Assembly (NCBI RefSeq): GCF_023502395.1
Contig: NZ_JAMFMB010000010.1
Span: 80,664 to 144,663 of the forward strand
Direction of reading: 5' to 3'
Origin: Ruegeria spongiae
GTDB taxonomy: Bacteria > Pseudomonadota > Alphaproteobacteria > Rhodobacterales > Rhodobacteraceae
Length of the DNA stretch: 64,000 nt
Below the pieces are notes generated by a model, which saw nothing but the letters and a program-made list of their open reading frames with translations, had not been told where the DNA came from and did not search any database. Positions 17,704-25,350 of the stretch are shown here, piece by piece (positions within the stretch are counted from its first letter, which is position 1; each line of letters opens with the position of its first letter). Both the position numbers and the translations under genes were made by a program.

Positions 17704-19505
17704 AATGCCTGTCCGATTCCGATATAGAATTGCAGCCCGTCACCGGTATCGCCGCTGACCGGCAGGGCAAGGTCGACCCGCAGCGGGCCGAACCCCCCCA
17801 GATCATACCGCAGGCCAAGCCCGGCGCCAGAGTGACTTTCCGAGTCGCCGGTCACGATGGCATCGGCGCCAATCATGCCATAATCATAAAAACCCACCAG
17901 CGAGATGCTTTCGGTGACGCGGCCGCGGACCTCGGCGGAGAGGCCCAGAAACGATTTGCCGCCCGCGACCTCGCTGCCCACAGGAATGCCAAGGCTTTCA
18001 TAAGGCTGGCCCCGCACGGTACCGGCACCACCGGAAAAGAACAGATATTCGGGGGAAATCTCACTCAGCGCCGGGCCGCCCGCCGAGCCCCACTGAACCC
18101 GCCCCGCCAGCACCAGATTGCCATTTGACGCGACATCGAAATAGGTGCGGCCATCGGCGTAAAGCCGGGCGGCGGACTTGGTGCCGGAAATGCCCAGCAG
18201 CGGCGTGAACCGCCCGTCCAGAAAGAAACCGCGTGTCGGGTTGACCTTGTTGTCGCGGCGGTCCCATTCGGCACGGATCGGCAGCAGCAGATACCGGAAC
18301 GGACGATCATCTCCGAACGCATCATCGGCCTTGGCGTCGCTGGCGGCCAGATAGGCCTCGGCAAAGAGCGTGGGCGAGAACGCCCGCCGCGCACCGATAC
18401 CCAGAAGCAGGGTCGAGATGTCATAATGCTCGCGATTGCGCCGTTCCCACTGGGCCAGATAGAACATGCTGTCGTCCGGACCCAGCCGGTCGGGCATATC
18501 CAGCCGCATACCGACGCGCCCGTCGATATCCTCGTCGCCGCCGATATTGCGCAGCGCGGCTTCGAACTTGAACCTTGCAGCACGGCGGAACACGTTGCGG
18601 TGATACCAGGCGAAACTCAGGTCCATGCCCTGGTTCGACGAAATCTCGGCGCCGAAACTCAACCGTCTTGGCGGCATATCCTCGAAGGTTGCGTCGAAAT
18701 CGAGGCTGCCATCGGGGTTTGCGGTCTCATATTCGGTGATACGGACACTGCTGAACGTGCCGGTGCGGCGCAGTCGGGTTCCAACCTGCTGGACCTGGGC
18801 GGGCGAATAGACCTCGCCGGTGGGAAAGCCTGCAATCCGGTAGATCGACTCGGGCCGGACGCGGGTGTCGCCCCTGATATGGAGCGTGCCGAAGGTCAGT
18901 TGCTGCCCCTCGGCCACGTCGATCTGCGCGTCCAGACGGGCCTGGGTGTGGCGGGCGGTGATCTTCTGACCGCCGATCGCGGCTTTGGGGTGGCCGACAT
19001 CGCGCCACCCCTGCACGGCGGCGGTGGCGGCGCCCTGAATGGTGCCGGTGCTGGCCGGGCGGCCGGGGGCGAAATCAGCGGGCAATTCGGTGTCGCGCGC
19101 CAGCGGACCGATCTCTGCCGTGCCAAAGGTGAAGGCGGGGCCGGTCTTGACCGAGATATTGACCGACTTGACCGCGCCGGGGGTGTTCAGCGGGTCGATA
19201 TCCGCCGCCTCCTGCCCGTCGAGGCGGATGTTCACCACCGGGCTGAAATACCCGGCATCATACAGAATCTGCACCAGCGTCCGATAATCCGCCAGCGCCG
19301 CCGACAGCAGTTCCAGAGGCGTGTCGAGGCCGCGCGCCTCGGCGTTCAGCACCGACGAGCCCTCTTCCAGCTTTTCGCGCAGATCCTCTGAGGCGCCGGG
19401 GGCTGACAGCGAGCTTTCCAACGCCCGGAGCGCCGCAGGTGACAGGGCCATACAGGTCACCACGCAGCCGAGGATAACCGCTCTCCACTTGCCGAGACCT
19501 GTCAT
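17700..19505 (-). CDS. tamA: Outer-membrane assembly factor TamA (BamA/Omp85 family)
   Basis: A 601-residue Omp85 protein in the outer membrane and partner of TamB. It has a signal peptide (residues 1-28), about three POTRA domains (residues about 40-280, with FGTLHIRGDTRVRPESIYR) and a C-terminal 16-strand barrel with the conserved VRGQPYESLG loop and terminal Phe in FYIGIGQAF. The length fits the family. The ATG at 19503-19505 follows GGAGCAG. The stop overlaps the tamB start by 4 nt. The operon order is tamA, tamB and possibly the lipoprotein gene at 12871. Confidence 0.94.
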   Translation of the reverse strand: MTGLGKWRAVILGCVVTCMALSPAALRALESSLSAPGASEDLREKLEEGSSVLNAEARGLDTPLELLSAALADYRTLVQILYDAGYFSPVVNIRLDGQEAADIDPLNTPGAVKSVNISVKTGPAFTFGTAEIGPLARDTELPADFAPGRPASTGTIQGAATAAVQGWRDVGHPKAAIGGQKITARHTQARLDAQIDVAEGQQLTFGTLHIRGDTRVRPESIYRIAGFPTGEVYSPAQVQQVGTRLRRTGTFSSVRITEYETANPDGSLDFDATFEDMPPRRLSFGAEISSNQGMDLSFAWYHRNVFRRAARFKFEAALRNIGGDEDIDGRVGMRLDMPDRLGPDDSMFYLAQWERRNREHYDISTLLLGIGARRAFSPTLFAEAYLAASDAKADDAFGDDRPFRYLLLPIRAEWDRRDNKVNPTRGFFLDGRFTPLLGISGTKSAARLYADGRTYFDVASNGNLVLAGRVQWGSAGGPALSEISPEYLFFSGGAGTVRGQPYESLGIPVGSEVAGGKSFLGLSAEVRGRVTESISLVGFYDYGMIGADAIVTGDSESHSGAGLGLRYDLGGFGPLRVDLALPVSGDTGDGLQFYIGIGQAF

Positions 19506-19909
19506 GGTCTGCTCCGAATTGCCTCAACTCAATGCCGACGGTTTGCCGTTTTCACAGGCACCCGTGCTTACGCACCAGTTAACACATGCCAGACCCGTTT
19601 CGGAAAGGTATTTTAGGCCTGCTGACGGTTTCTTTCGGGTTTTCTGCGACAGGGAAGTTGTGTGGGCAGGCGGTTTCGCGGGGGACACACCTGTCTGATG
19701 CGGCATAGCCGCCATGCGTCTGGCGCGCAGCCCGGCGGCAAATCGCGCGAATTCAAGCCTCAAACGCTCTTTTGCCCGCGCGTCACCAGTGCAATGGCAA
19801 AGAGCGCCCTGTACATGCCGCGACCAAAGGTCTACACGCGCCTCTTTGGCTGGCCGGTGTAGTGATCTCGTGCCTCCAAAACAGGTAACGAAAAGAAGAT
19901 GGACCGGCT
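19506..19909. other. Gene-free stretch between tamA and the DEAD helicase gene
   Basis: 404 nt between divergent genes. It should hold both promoters; none was called with confidence. The clear feature is an 11-bp inverted repeat with one bulge at 19765-19806. A short ACGG-TTTG-CCGTTTTC hairpin lies near 19537. No gene with coding character is seen. Confidence 0.5.
19765..19806 (+). other. Hairpin in the leader of the DEAD helicase gene
   Basis: CGCTCTTTTGCC (19765-19776) pairs with GGCAAAGAGCG (19796-19806) through an 11-bp stem with one bulged T and a 19-nt loop, about 100 nt before the helicase start. It lacks a T run, so it is not a terminator. It could be an RNA structure in the 5' UTR or a protein-binding site. 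Confidence 0.45.
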
Positions 19910-21907
19910 GTGAAGAAAACTCTCGCTGAAGCGCTGGACGCGCGTGGATATACCTCTCTCACCGCCGTGCAAGAGGCTGTGACAGCCCCGGAAACCATCG
20001 GGCAGGATTTGCTGGTCTCGGCCCAGACCGGATCGGGCAAGACCCTTGGCTTTGGCCTGGCCATCGCGCCGGGTCTGCTGGGTGAGGGTGACGTGTTCGC
20101 GCCTGCCGATTCACCGCTGGCGCTGGTGATCGCTCCGACGCGCGAGCTGGCCATGCAGGTCAAGCGCGAACTTGGCTGGCTATTCGAGAATACGCGCGCC
20201 ATCGTGACCTCGACCGTGGGCGGTATGGACATGCGCGACGAACGCCGCGCGCTGGCACGTGGCAGCCATATCGTTGTCGCCACGCCGGGGCGTCTGCGCG
20301 ACCACATCATGCGCGGCTCGATCGACCTGAGCGGCCTGCGGGCCGTGGTGCTGGACGAAGCGGACGAGATGCTGGACCTGGGCTTTCGCGAGGATCTGGA
20401 GTTCATCCTGGAAAACGCCCCGGAAGAGCGGCAGACGCTTCTGTTCTCGGCCACGGTCCCCCCGGCCATCGCCAAGCTGGCGAAGAGCTATCAGAAGGAT
20501 GCGCTACGGATCGCCACCACCAGCGGGGCCAGCCAGCACGCCGATATCGATTATCGTGCGCTGAAAGTGTCGGCGCGCGATGGCGAGAACGCGATCATCA
20601 ATGTGCTGCGTTATTACGAGGCGCCCAACGCGATCGTCTTCTGCAACACCCGTGCGATGGTCAACCGGCTGACCACGCGCCTGTCGAACCGTGGCTTCTC
20701 GGTCGTGGCGCTGTCCGGCGAGCTGTCGCAGACCGAGCGGACCCATGCCCTGCAGTCGATGCGTGACGGGCGTGCCCGCGTTTGCGTGGCCACCGATGTT
20801 GCCGCGCGCGGGATCGACCTGCCGAACCTCGATCTGGTGATCCACGCGGAACTGCCCAGCAATCAGGAAACGCTGCTGCACCGCTCGGGCCGGACGGGCC
20901 GGGCCGGGCGCAAGGGTGTCAGCGCCCTGATCGTGCCACCCGCCGCGCAGAAAAAGGCCCAGCGTCTGCTGGGCTGGGCGAAACTGACGGCCGAGTGGGA
21001 CGAAGCCCCCTCCGCCGAAGCGGTCTCGGCCCAGGACGAAGAGCGGATGCTGGCCAGCCCGGACTGGCAAGCGCCGGTCGCGGACTCGGATCTGGACATG
21101 GTCAAGACCCTGACCCAGGCCTTCACCGCCGAACAGATCGCGGCGGCCTATCTGCGGCTGTATCGCGAGCGGCACTCTGCCCCCGAGGAGCTTTCGGACA
21201 TCAGCGAAGCGCCAAAACCGCGCGCGCCCTTTGGCCCCAGCGTCTGGTTCTCGCTGGAAGGCGGGCGCGCCGTGGATGCCGAGCCGCGGCGGTTGCTGCC
21301 GATGCTGTGCAAGCGGGGCAACATCTCGCGCGAGGATGTCGGTGCCATCCGTATTCAGCCAAAGGAATCGCTGATCGAAATGCGCGAAAGCGCGGTTCAG
21401 GGCTTTCTGGCGGCAATCGGCTCCGAGATGGTGCTGGAAGGTGGTGCCGCACTGACTCGGCTGGCGACCCCGCCGAAGCTGGATCGCGGCCCGCGTCACG
21501 ACAGTCTGCGTCATGACAAACCCTCTGGCCCGCCCGCCCACAAGCGGCACGAGGCCGGGCCGCAGGCCAAAGGCAAAACACCGGGCACTACCCAGCCGGT
21601 GGATTGGAACGACGATCCGAAGCCGCGCGTGAAAAAGCCGAAACCGGGCGCGAAACTCGCGCATCGGAAGGGTTCCAAGCCGGCAGCGGCGCAACAGCAA
21701 GAGGCGGTCGTGGTGGAACCCGTGAAGCCGCGCAAACCGTCGGGCAGCGGGCCGAAACGCGCTGACGACAAAGGTGATCGCGCGCGCGGGCCCAAGCCTC
21801 CTGTTGGGAAATCGTCGAGCAAGAAGAACCGCGCGCGTCAGGCGGCTGCGGGCAAGCCCGGGGGTATGGGAGCCCCCAAACGCAAGGGCGGCAACAAGAA
21901 GAGGTAG
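19910..21907 (+). CDS. DEAD-box ATP-dependent RNA helicase with DbpA RNA-binding domain
   Basis: A 665-residue RNA helicase, probably in ribosome assembly or RNA decay. Motifs in order: Q motif region near residue 15, AQTGSGKT (Walker A), PTRELA, DEADEMLDLGF, SAT and HRSGRTGRAGRKG. Residues about 430-510 form a DbpA-type RNA-binding domain (VWFSLEGGRAVDAEPRRLLP), which usually directs the enzyme to ribosomal RNA. The last 150 residues are a Lys/Arg/Pro-rich disordered tail. The start is GTG 19910; the nearby ATG at 19899 is out of frame. A long leader with a hairpin precedes it. Convergent with the gap gene, 6 nt away. Confidence 0.92.
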   Translation: MKKTLAEALDARGYTSLTAVQEAVTAPETIGQDLLVSAQTGSGKTLGFGLAIAPGLLGEGDVFAPADSPLALVIAPTRELAMQVKRELGWLFENTRAIVTSTVGGMDMRDERRALARGSHIVVATPGRLRDHIMRGSIDLSGLRAVVLDEADEMLDLGFREDLEFILENAPEERQTLLFSATVPPAIAKLAKSYQKDALRIATTSGASQHADIDYRALKVSARDGENAIINVLRYYEAPNAIVFCNTRAMVNRLTTRLSNRGFSVVALSGELSQTERTHALQSMRDGRARVCVATDVAARGIDLPNLDLVIHAELPSNQETLLHRSGRTGRAGRKGVSALIVPPAAQKKAQRLLGWAKLTAEWDEAPSAEAVSAQDEERMLASPDWQAPVADSDLDMVKTLTQAFTAEQIAAAYLRLYRERHSAPEELSDISEAPKPRAPFGPSVWFSLEGGRAVDAEPRRLLPMLCKRGNISREDVGAIRIQPKESLIEMRESAVQGFLAAIGSEMVLEGGAALTRLATPPKLDRGPRHDSLRHDKPSGPPAHKRHEAGPQAKGKTPGTTQPVDWNDDPKPRVKKPKPGAKLAHRKGSKPAAAQQQEAVVVEPVKPRKPSGSGPKRADDKGDRARGPKPPVGKSSSKKNRARQAAAGKPGGMGAPKRKGGNKKR

Positions 21908-21913
21908 CGGGGA

Positions 21914-22894
21914 TCAGGCCATCAGCCGGGCCACATCCAGCATCCGCGCCGAAAAGCCCCATTCATTGTCGTACCAGCCAAAAATGCGCAGCTGCCGCGA
22001 TCCGGTCATCCGGGTTTCGGGGCCAGCGATCACCAGCGATTCCGGTCTGGCGCGCAGATCGGACGAGACCAGCGGCAGGTCGGTCCAGCCAAGGATGGGC
22101 GAGGCGTCAACTGCGGCGCGCAGGGCGCCGAGGGTGCTTTCCTCGTCGCAATCCTGTGCCAGTTGCACCACCAGGTCGACCGCCGAGACGCTGGCGCTGG
22201 GCACCCGGACGGCGGCTCCGCTGATGCGCCCGGCCAGTTCCGGCAACACTTCGTTCACCAGATGCGTGGCGCTGGTGGTGGTGGGCACCATCGACATCGC
22301 CCCGGCACGCGACCGGGCCAGATCGCCGCGCGGCGCGTCGACCATGGGCTGGCTGTTGGTGTAGCAATGGATCGTCGTCATATGCGCGGTGTCGATCCCG
22401 GCGATCTGATGGATCATCTTGACCAGCGGCGCCAACCCGTTGGTGGTGCAGGACGCGTTCGAAACGATCTGCGCATCACCCAGTTGATCCTCGTTTGCGC
22501 CCAGCACGACCGTCAGTTCGGCACCGGGAGAGGGGCCGGAAATCAGCACCTTGCGCGCACCCGCCTGCACCCCCCGTCGGGCCACATCTGATGTGCGCGC
22601 AATACCGGTGCAGTCCAGCAATACGTCAACGCCGGCCAGGTCGATGCGGCTCAGATCGTCGCTATGGGTGAACGGAATGTGCAGCCCATCCACGACAAGC
22701 GTGTCCTGTTCCGTTTCGACCTGGCCCTGATAGGGTCCGAAGGTGCTGTCATACTGGAACAGATAGGCGCAGGTCTGAAGGGGGGCGATATCGTTGACGC
22801 ACAGCAATTCGATGCCCGAGCCTTGGGGCAAAGCCAGTATCTGACGCAGTATGGTACGGCCGATGCGGCCAAATCCGTTGATCGCGAGTCTCAT
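21914..22894 (-). CDS. gap: Type I glyceraldehyde-3-phosphate dehydrogenase, divergent member
   Basis: A 326-residue NAD(P)-dependent phosphorylating aldehyde dehydrogenase. The Rossmann start INGFGRIGR, the catalytic Cys149 in SNASCTTNGLAP, His176 in IHCYTN and the ending WYDNEWGFSARMLD are present. Several usually fixed positions differ: the phosphate-site loop normally TSTGAA reads TTTSAT, and the segment after HxYTN reads SQPMVDAPRGD. It could be a second GAPDH or act on a related aldehyde such as erythrose 4-phosphate. It stands apart from pgk and tkt. A perfect 10-bp palindrome lies 61 nt upstream. Confidence 0.88.
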   Translation of the reverse strand: MRLAINGFGRIGRTILRQILALPQGSGIELLCVNDIAPLQTCAYLFQYDSTFGPYQGQVETEQDTLVVDGLHIPFTHSDDLSRIDLAGVDVLLDCTGIARTSDVARRGVQAGARKVLISGPSPGAELTVVLGANEDQLGDAQIVSNASCTTNGLAPLVKMIHQIAGIDTAHMTTIHCYTNSQPMVDAPRGDLARSRAGAMSMVPTTTSATHLVNEVLPELAGRISGAAVRVPSASVSAVDLVVQLAQDCDEESTLGALRAAVDASPILGWTDLPLVSSDLRARPESLVIAGPETRMTGSRQLRIFGWYDNEWGFSARMLDVARLMA

Positions 22895-22954
22895 GCTGCA
22901 GATATGCCAGCGCTTGACCGGCAGCTCAACGACAGCGGCAATATTGATACAATT

Positions 22955-22964
22955 TAACCGGTTA
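22955..22964. promoter_or_regulatory. Palindrome TAACCGGTTA upstream of gap
   Basis: A perfect 10-bp palindrome with a central CG, in an AT-rich patch between the gap start (22894) and the end of the lipoprotein gene (22970). Its position and shape fit a repressor site; no regulator is identified. Confidence 0.35.
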
Positions 22965-22969
22965 GGATG

Positions 22970-23320
22970 TCACGAAGCAGGAGCGGCGGGGCACTGCACC
23001 TGGGCAAAGAACTGACCCGAGATGTTTTCGTACATCGTATTGCCCAGAACCCTGCATCCCGTTGCCTGGCTGATCGCGGCGCTGGCCTGCACCGGACGCG
23101 GTCGCGCCGGTGGGCCGAACGGGTTGAGGTTGTTCCTGTCGCGCGTCGCCCGATAGACAACCGGCGCATCCGACACTTGCCGCACGGCCCATGTCCGGCT
23201 CATGACCGAGACGTTCTTGCTGGGATAGGCGTTATGACCACCCGGCAGGGCGAATTGATCGCCGCACGCACCAAGGCCAAGCAGAACAGGAGCGACCAAC
23301 AGGGCTGCACGAATCTTCAT
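22970..23320 (-). CDS. Predicted lipoprotein of unknown function
   Basis: A 116-residue protein with signal sequence and lipobox LGLGAC (Cys19). The mature part contains TWAVRQVSDAPVVYRATRD and a Cys pair further on (ATGCRV, VQCP) that may form a disulfide in the periplasm. No named domain is recognised; proteins of this kind are common in Rhodobacterales. ATG 23318-23320 follows GGAGATGA. It lies upstream of gap on the same strand, 75 nt away. A 7-bp inverted repeat lies 35-59 nt upstream of the start. Confidence 0.75.
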   Translation of the reverse strand: MKIRAALLVAPVLLGLGACGDQFALPGGHNAYPSKNVSVMSRTWAVRQVSDAPVVYRATRDRNNLNPFGPPARPRPVQASAAISQATGCRVLGNTMYENISGQFFAQVQCPAAPAS

Positions 23321-23354
23321 AAGTCATCTCCATGGATGCGGCATCTGCGTGAAC

Positions 23355-23379
23355 CACAGCAAATTTTTCCCCTGCTGTG
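23355..23379. promoter_or_regulatory. Inverted repeat upstream of the lipoprotein gene
   Basis: CACAGCA (23355-23361), 11 nt, then TGCTGTG (23373-23379): a perfect 7-bp inverted repeat in the leader of the gene starting at 23320. It could be an operator or an RNA hairpin. Confidence 0.4.
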
Positions 23380-23573
23380 AAGCCCTTGCAGTGCGATGGG
23401 TGAAAGTCGCGTCTCAAAAAGCACGGGGTTTGGCTCGCCCATGACTTGATGTCGCATGGTTGAGTTCACCCAAAGATTGAAACTTGAGGCCACCGAGGCC
23501 ATGTGAAATATGCCGGGACGGCCAGTGTGCTGCACTGTGCCGGCCAGCTTGGGTCAGATTGCGTGCTTGCTTT

Positions 23574-23690
23574 ATGGTTGTGATGTTTTTGTTCGTTGTT
23601 CTGTGCCTGATCGGCGTCGGAGTGGCGTTGATACTGCCCGCATGGTCCAGCCTTCTTCTGCTTGCCGGTCCTTGTGCCGTGGCGGGTATT
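23574..23690 (+). other. Out-of-frame transmembrane segment upstream of the NYN ribonuclease
   Basis: From ATG 23574 this frame encodes a very hydrophobic stretch (MVVMFLFVVLCLIGVGVAL, then LLLLAGPCAVAGI) typical of two membrane helices. The NYN nuclease reads in the next frame. Dropping one T from the run TTTTT at 23689-23693 would join the two into one membrane-anchored protein. As read, this frame continues only as non-conserved sequence to a stop near 23828. Confidence 0.55.
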
Positions 23691-24258
23691 TTTGATCCTG
23701 CTTCACGACCACCTGCTGAATGCGCGTTCGGACGGGCGCGCCGCTATCGCACCCGCGAAACCGTCACGCAGCAATGGGCGGCAGGCGAATGCGAAGCGCG
23801 ACAGATCAAAAAACTGGATCGTCCTTGATGGCTCGAACGTCATGTACTGGAAGGATGGGACACCGCAGATCGATACGGTGCGCGAGGTGGTCGATCACCT
23901 GACGCGGCTTGGATACGCACCCGGTGTGATGTTCGATGCAAATGCCGGTTACCTGATCTCGGGAACATACCGGCATGACGAACCTCTGAGCCGGATGCCG
24001 GGGCTGCCGGAGGAGCGGGTGATGGTGGTGCCCAAAGGGGTGCCTGCCGATCCCTATATCCTGACAGCCGCGCGGGATCTGGGTGCGGGGATTGTGACAA
24101 ACGACCGCTACCGGGATTGGGTTGATGACCATCCCGAAATCACAAAGCCGGGGCATCTGATCCGGGGCGGCTACAGATCAGGGCGTCTGTGGCTTGACCT
24201 TGGGGTGGCCAAAAAACGAAAATCCACCGCCGACGCGGTGTCAGAGCATGTGTCCTGA
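23662..24258 (+). CDS. NYN-domain (Zc3h12a-like) ribonuclease, probable frameshift at the 5' end
   Basis: The coding frame that carries the nuclease domain is 198 codons from the first ATG at 23662. The core (residues about 50-175) begins WIVLDGSNVMYWKDG, with the metal-binding Asp and Asn of NYN nucleases, and continues GVMFDANAGYLI, VPKGVPADPYIL and IVTNDRYRDW, a complete PIN-like active site. Such proteins cut RNA. Residues 1-20 as given (MPVLVPWRVFLILLHDHLLN) look like the end of a membrane helix entered mid-way; the rest of the helix lies in another frame upstream. The intact product is probably about 227 residues, membrane-anchored. Sequencing error, mutation and frameshifting remain open. 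Confidence 0.8.
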   Translation: MPVLVPWRVFLILLHDHLLNARSDGRAAIAPAKPSRSNGRQANAKRDRSKNWIVLDGSNVMYWKDGTPQIDTVREVVDHLTRLGYAPGVMFDANAGYLISGTYRHDEPLSRMPGLPEERVMVVPKGVPADPYILTAARDLGAGIVTNDRYRDWVDDHPEITKPGHLIRGGYRSGRLWLDLGVAKKRKSTADAVSEHVS

Positions 24259-24281
24259 TTTTCGTCTCATGGCCCATGTCC

Positions 24282-24307
24282 TACGCCGCTGTTTTAAGGC
24301 GTAATTT
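24282..24307 (+). terminator. Weak terminator-like hairpin after the NYN gene
   Basis: TACGCC (24282-24287), a 10-nt loop, GGCGTA (24298-24303), then ATTTG. The stem is perfect but short and the T run is poor. Confidence 0.35.
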
Positions 24308-24404
24308 GATCTGCGAACCGATTTGCGGCTTTCCGATTGCGCTCTGGACGACGCTGACGGTCCGTGCCAGCATGTCGGCAACGTATTTTACCCAAGAGCA
24401 TGCC

Positions 24405-24761
24405 ATGAAACAGATCATCCTGACGCTTTGTCTGAGTTTCGCCCTTGTCGGTCTGGCCGCCCAGTCGCAGGCCAAGCCGCTATCCCGAATCATCGCTGAA
24501 AGCGGGTTGTCGCCCGAGGATTTTCAACTGATGCAACAGGCGATGGGTCAGTTGGTGGTGAACGGCGTGCCACAGGTCGGCAAGACGGTGGCATGGGACA
24601 ATCCGGCGACCAAATCCAGCGGCTCGGTCACCTTGCAGGAGATGCGCGATAATTGCGGGTTCCTGCAACAGCTCGCGCATCCCAAAGGAGCCGAACAGCC
24701 GGTGCAGATTCGCAGCCGCATGTGCCAGCAGGCCGATGGCAAGTGGTTGCTTGTGCCCTGA
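24405..24761 (+). CDS. Secreted protein of unknown function
   Basis: A 118-residue protein with a clear Sec signal peptide (MKQIILTLCLSFALVGL, cleavage after AQSQA). The mature part is about 95 residues with two Cys (DNCGFLQQL and SRMCQQADGKW) likely joined in the periplasm. The ending CQQADGKWLLVP resembles the end of small surface-antigen-like proteins, but this is only a pattern and no function is assigned. ATG 24405 was chosen because it starts the signal peptide and follows AAGAG; an upstream in-frame ATG at 24276 adds an unlikely leader. Stands 106 nt before gcvH. Confidence 0.75.
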   Translation: MKQIILTLCLSFALVGLAAQSQAKPLSRIIAESGLSPEDFQLMQQAMGQLVVNGVPQVGKTVAWDNPATKSSGSVTLQEMRDNCGFLQQLAHPKGAEQPVQIRSRMCQQADGKWLLVP

Positions 24762-24867
24762 ACCTGCTTGAGATGCGTGGTAGTGAGAGCTTGCGCCAGT
24801 GGCGCGCTGCACCATAGGTTTGGCGCTGCCGATTGGGGCAACACGCGATAGGTCGAGGGGATACCGC

Positions 24868-25227
24868 ATGAAATTTACCGAAGAACATGAATGGCTGATT
24901 GCCGAAGACGATGTGGTGACGGTGGGCATCACCGCTCATGCCGCCGAACAGTTGGGCGACATCGTCTTTGTCGAACTGCCCGAGATCGGCACCGAAGTGG
25001 CCAAGGATGACGAGATCGTGGTGATCGAAAGCGTCAAGGCCGCGTCGGACATCCTTGCACCGCTGGATGGCGAGGTTGTCGAGGTGAACGAGGCGCTTGC
25101 CGACGAACCCGGCAAGGTCAACGAAGACCCGACCGGTGCGGGGTGGTTTTTCAAGCTTAAGGTCTCGGACATGTCACCGATGGATGATTACATGGACGAG
25201 GCTGGCTATAATAAATTCATTGGCTGA
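24868..25227 (+). CDS. gcvH: Glycine cleavage system H protein
   Basis: The 119-residue lipoyl carrier that shuttles the aminomethyl group between the P and T proteins during glycine breakdown in the cytoplasm. The lipoylation site ESVKAAS (Lys57) and the opening FTEEHEW are both intact, and the length is typical. ATG 24868 follows GAGGGG. gcvT and gcvP, usually adjacent, are not next to it on either side in this window: upstream is an unknown secreted protein and downstream a convergent dehydrogenase. It therefore either works with genes elsewhere or is an extra copy. A good terminator follows. Confidence 0.95.
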   Translation: MKFTEEHEWLIAEDDVVTVGITAHAAEQLGDIVFVELPEIGTEVAKDDEIVVIESVKAASDILAPLDGEVVEVNEALADEPGKVNEDPTGAGWFFKLKVSDMSPMDDYMDEAGYNKFIG

Positions 25228-25266
25228 CCGGGCGCGCTGCGGCGGACCGGGCTGTTTCCAGAATGA

Positions 25267-25293
25267 GGCGGACCAAAGGCCCGCCGCTTTTTT
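25267..25293 (+). terminator. Rho-independent terminator after gcvH
   Basis: GGCGGACC (25267-25274), AAA loop, GGCCCGCC (25278-25285) with one mismatch, then GC and TTTTTT (25288-25293). Confidence 0.75.
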
Positions 25294-25298
25294 GCTGG

Positions 25299-25316
25299 CC
25301 TGTCCTTGCGGACAGG
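25299..25316. other. Second hairpin between gcvH and ghrA
   Basis: CCTGTCC-TTGC-GGACAGG, a perfect 7-bp stem just after the gcvH terminator. On the minus strand the loop is GCAA (a stable GNRA type) downstream of the ghrA stop at 25351, but no T run follows on that strand. Confidence 0.45.
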
Positions 25317-25350
25317 CGCTGGCGCTTCAGGTTGGCCTTGCGCCCTGAAA

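Noticed and set aside
19524..19763. 79-codon minus-strand frame upstream of tamA
   Set aside because: No ribosome-binding site, no domain, low-complexity residues; it lies in the promoter region.
24762..24867. Possible glycine riboswitch before gcvH
   Set aside because: GTGAGAG and GGGGCAA occur, but the paired CTCTCAGG-type element and the conserved core order are missing, so it does not fit the motif.
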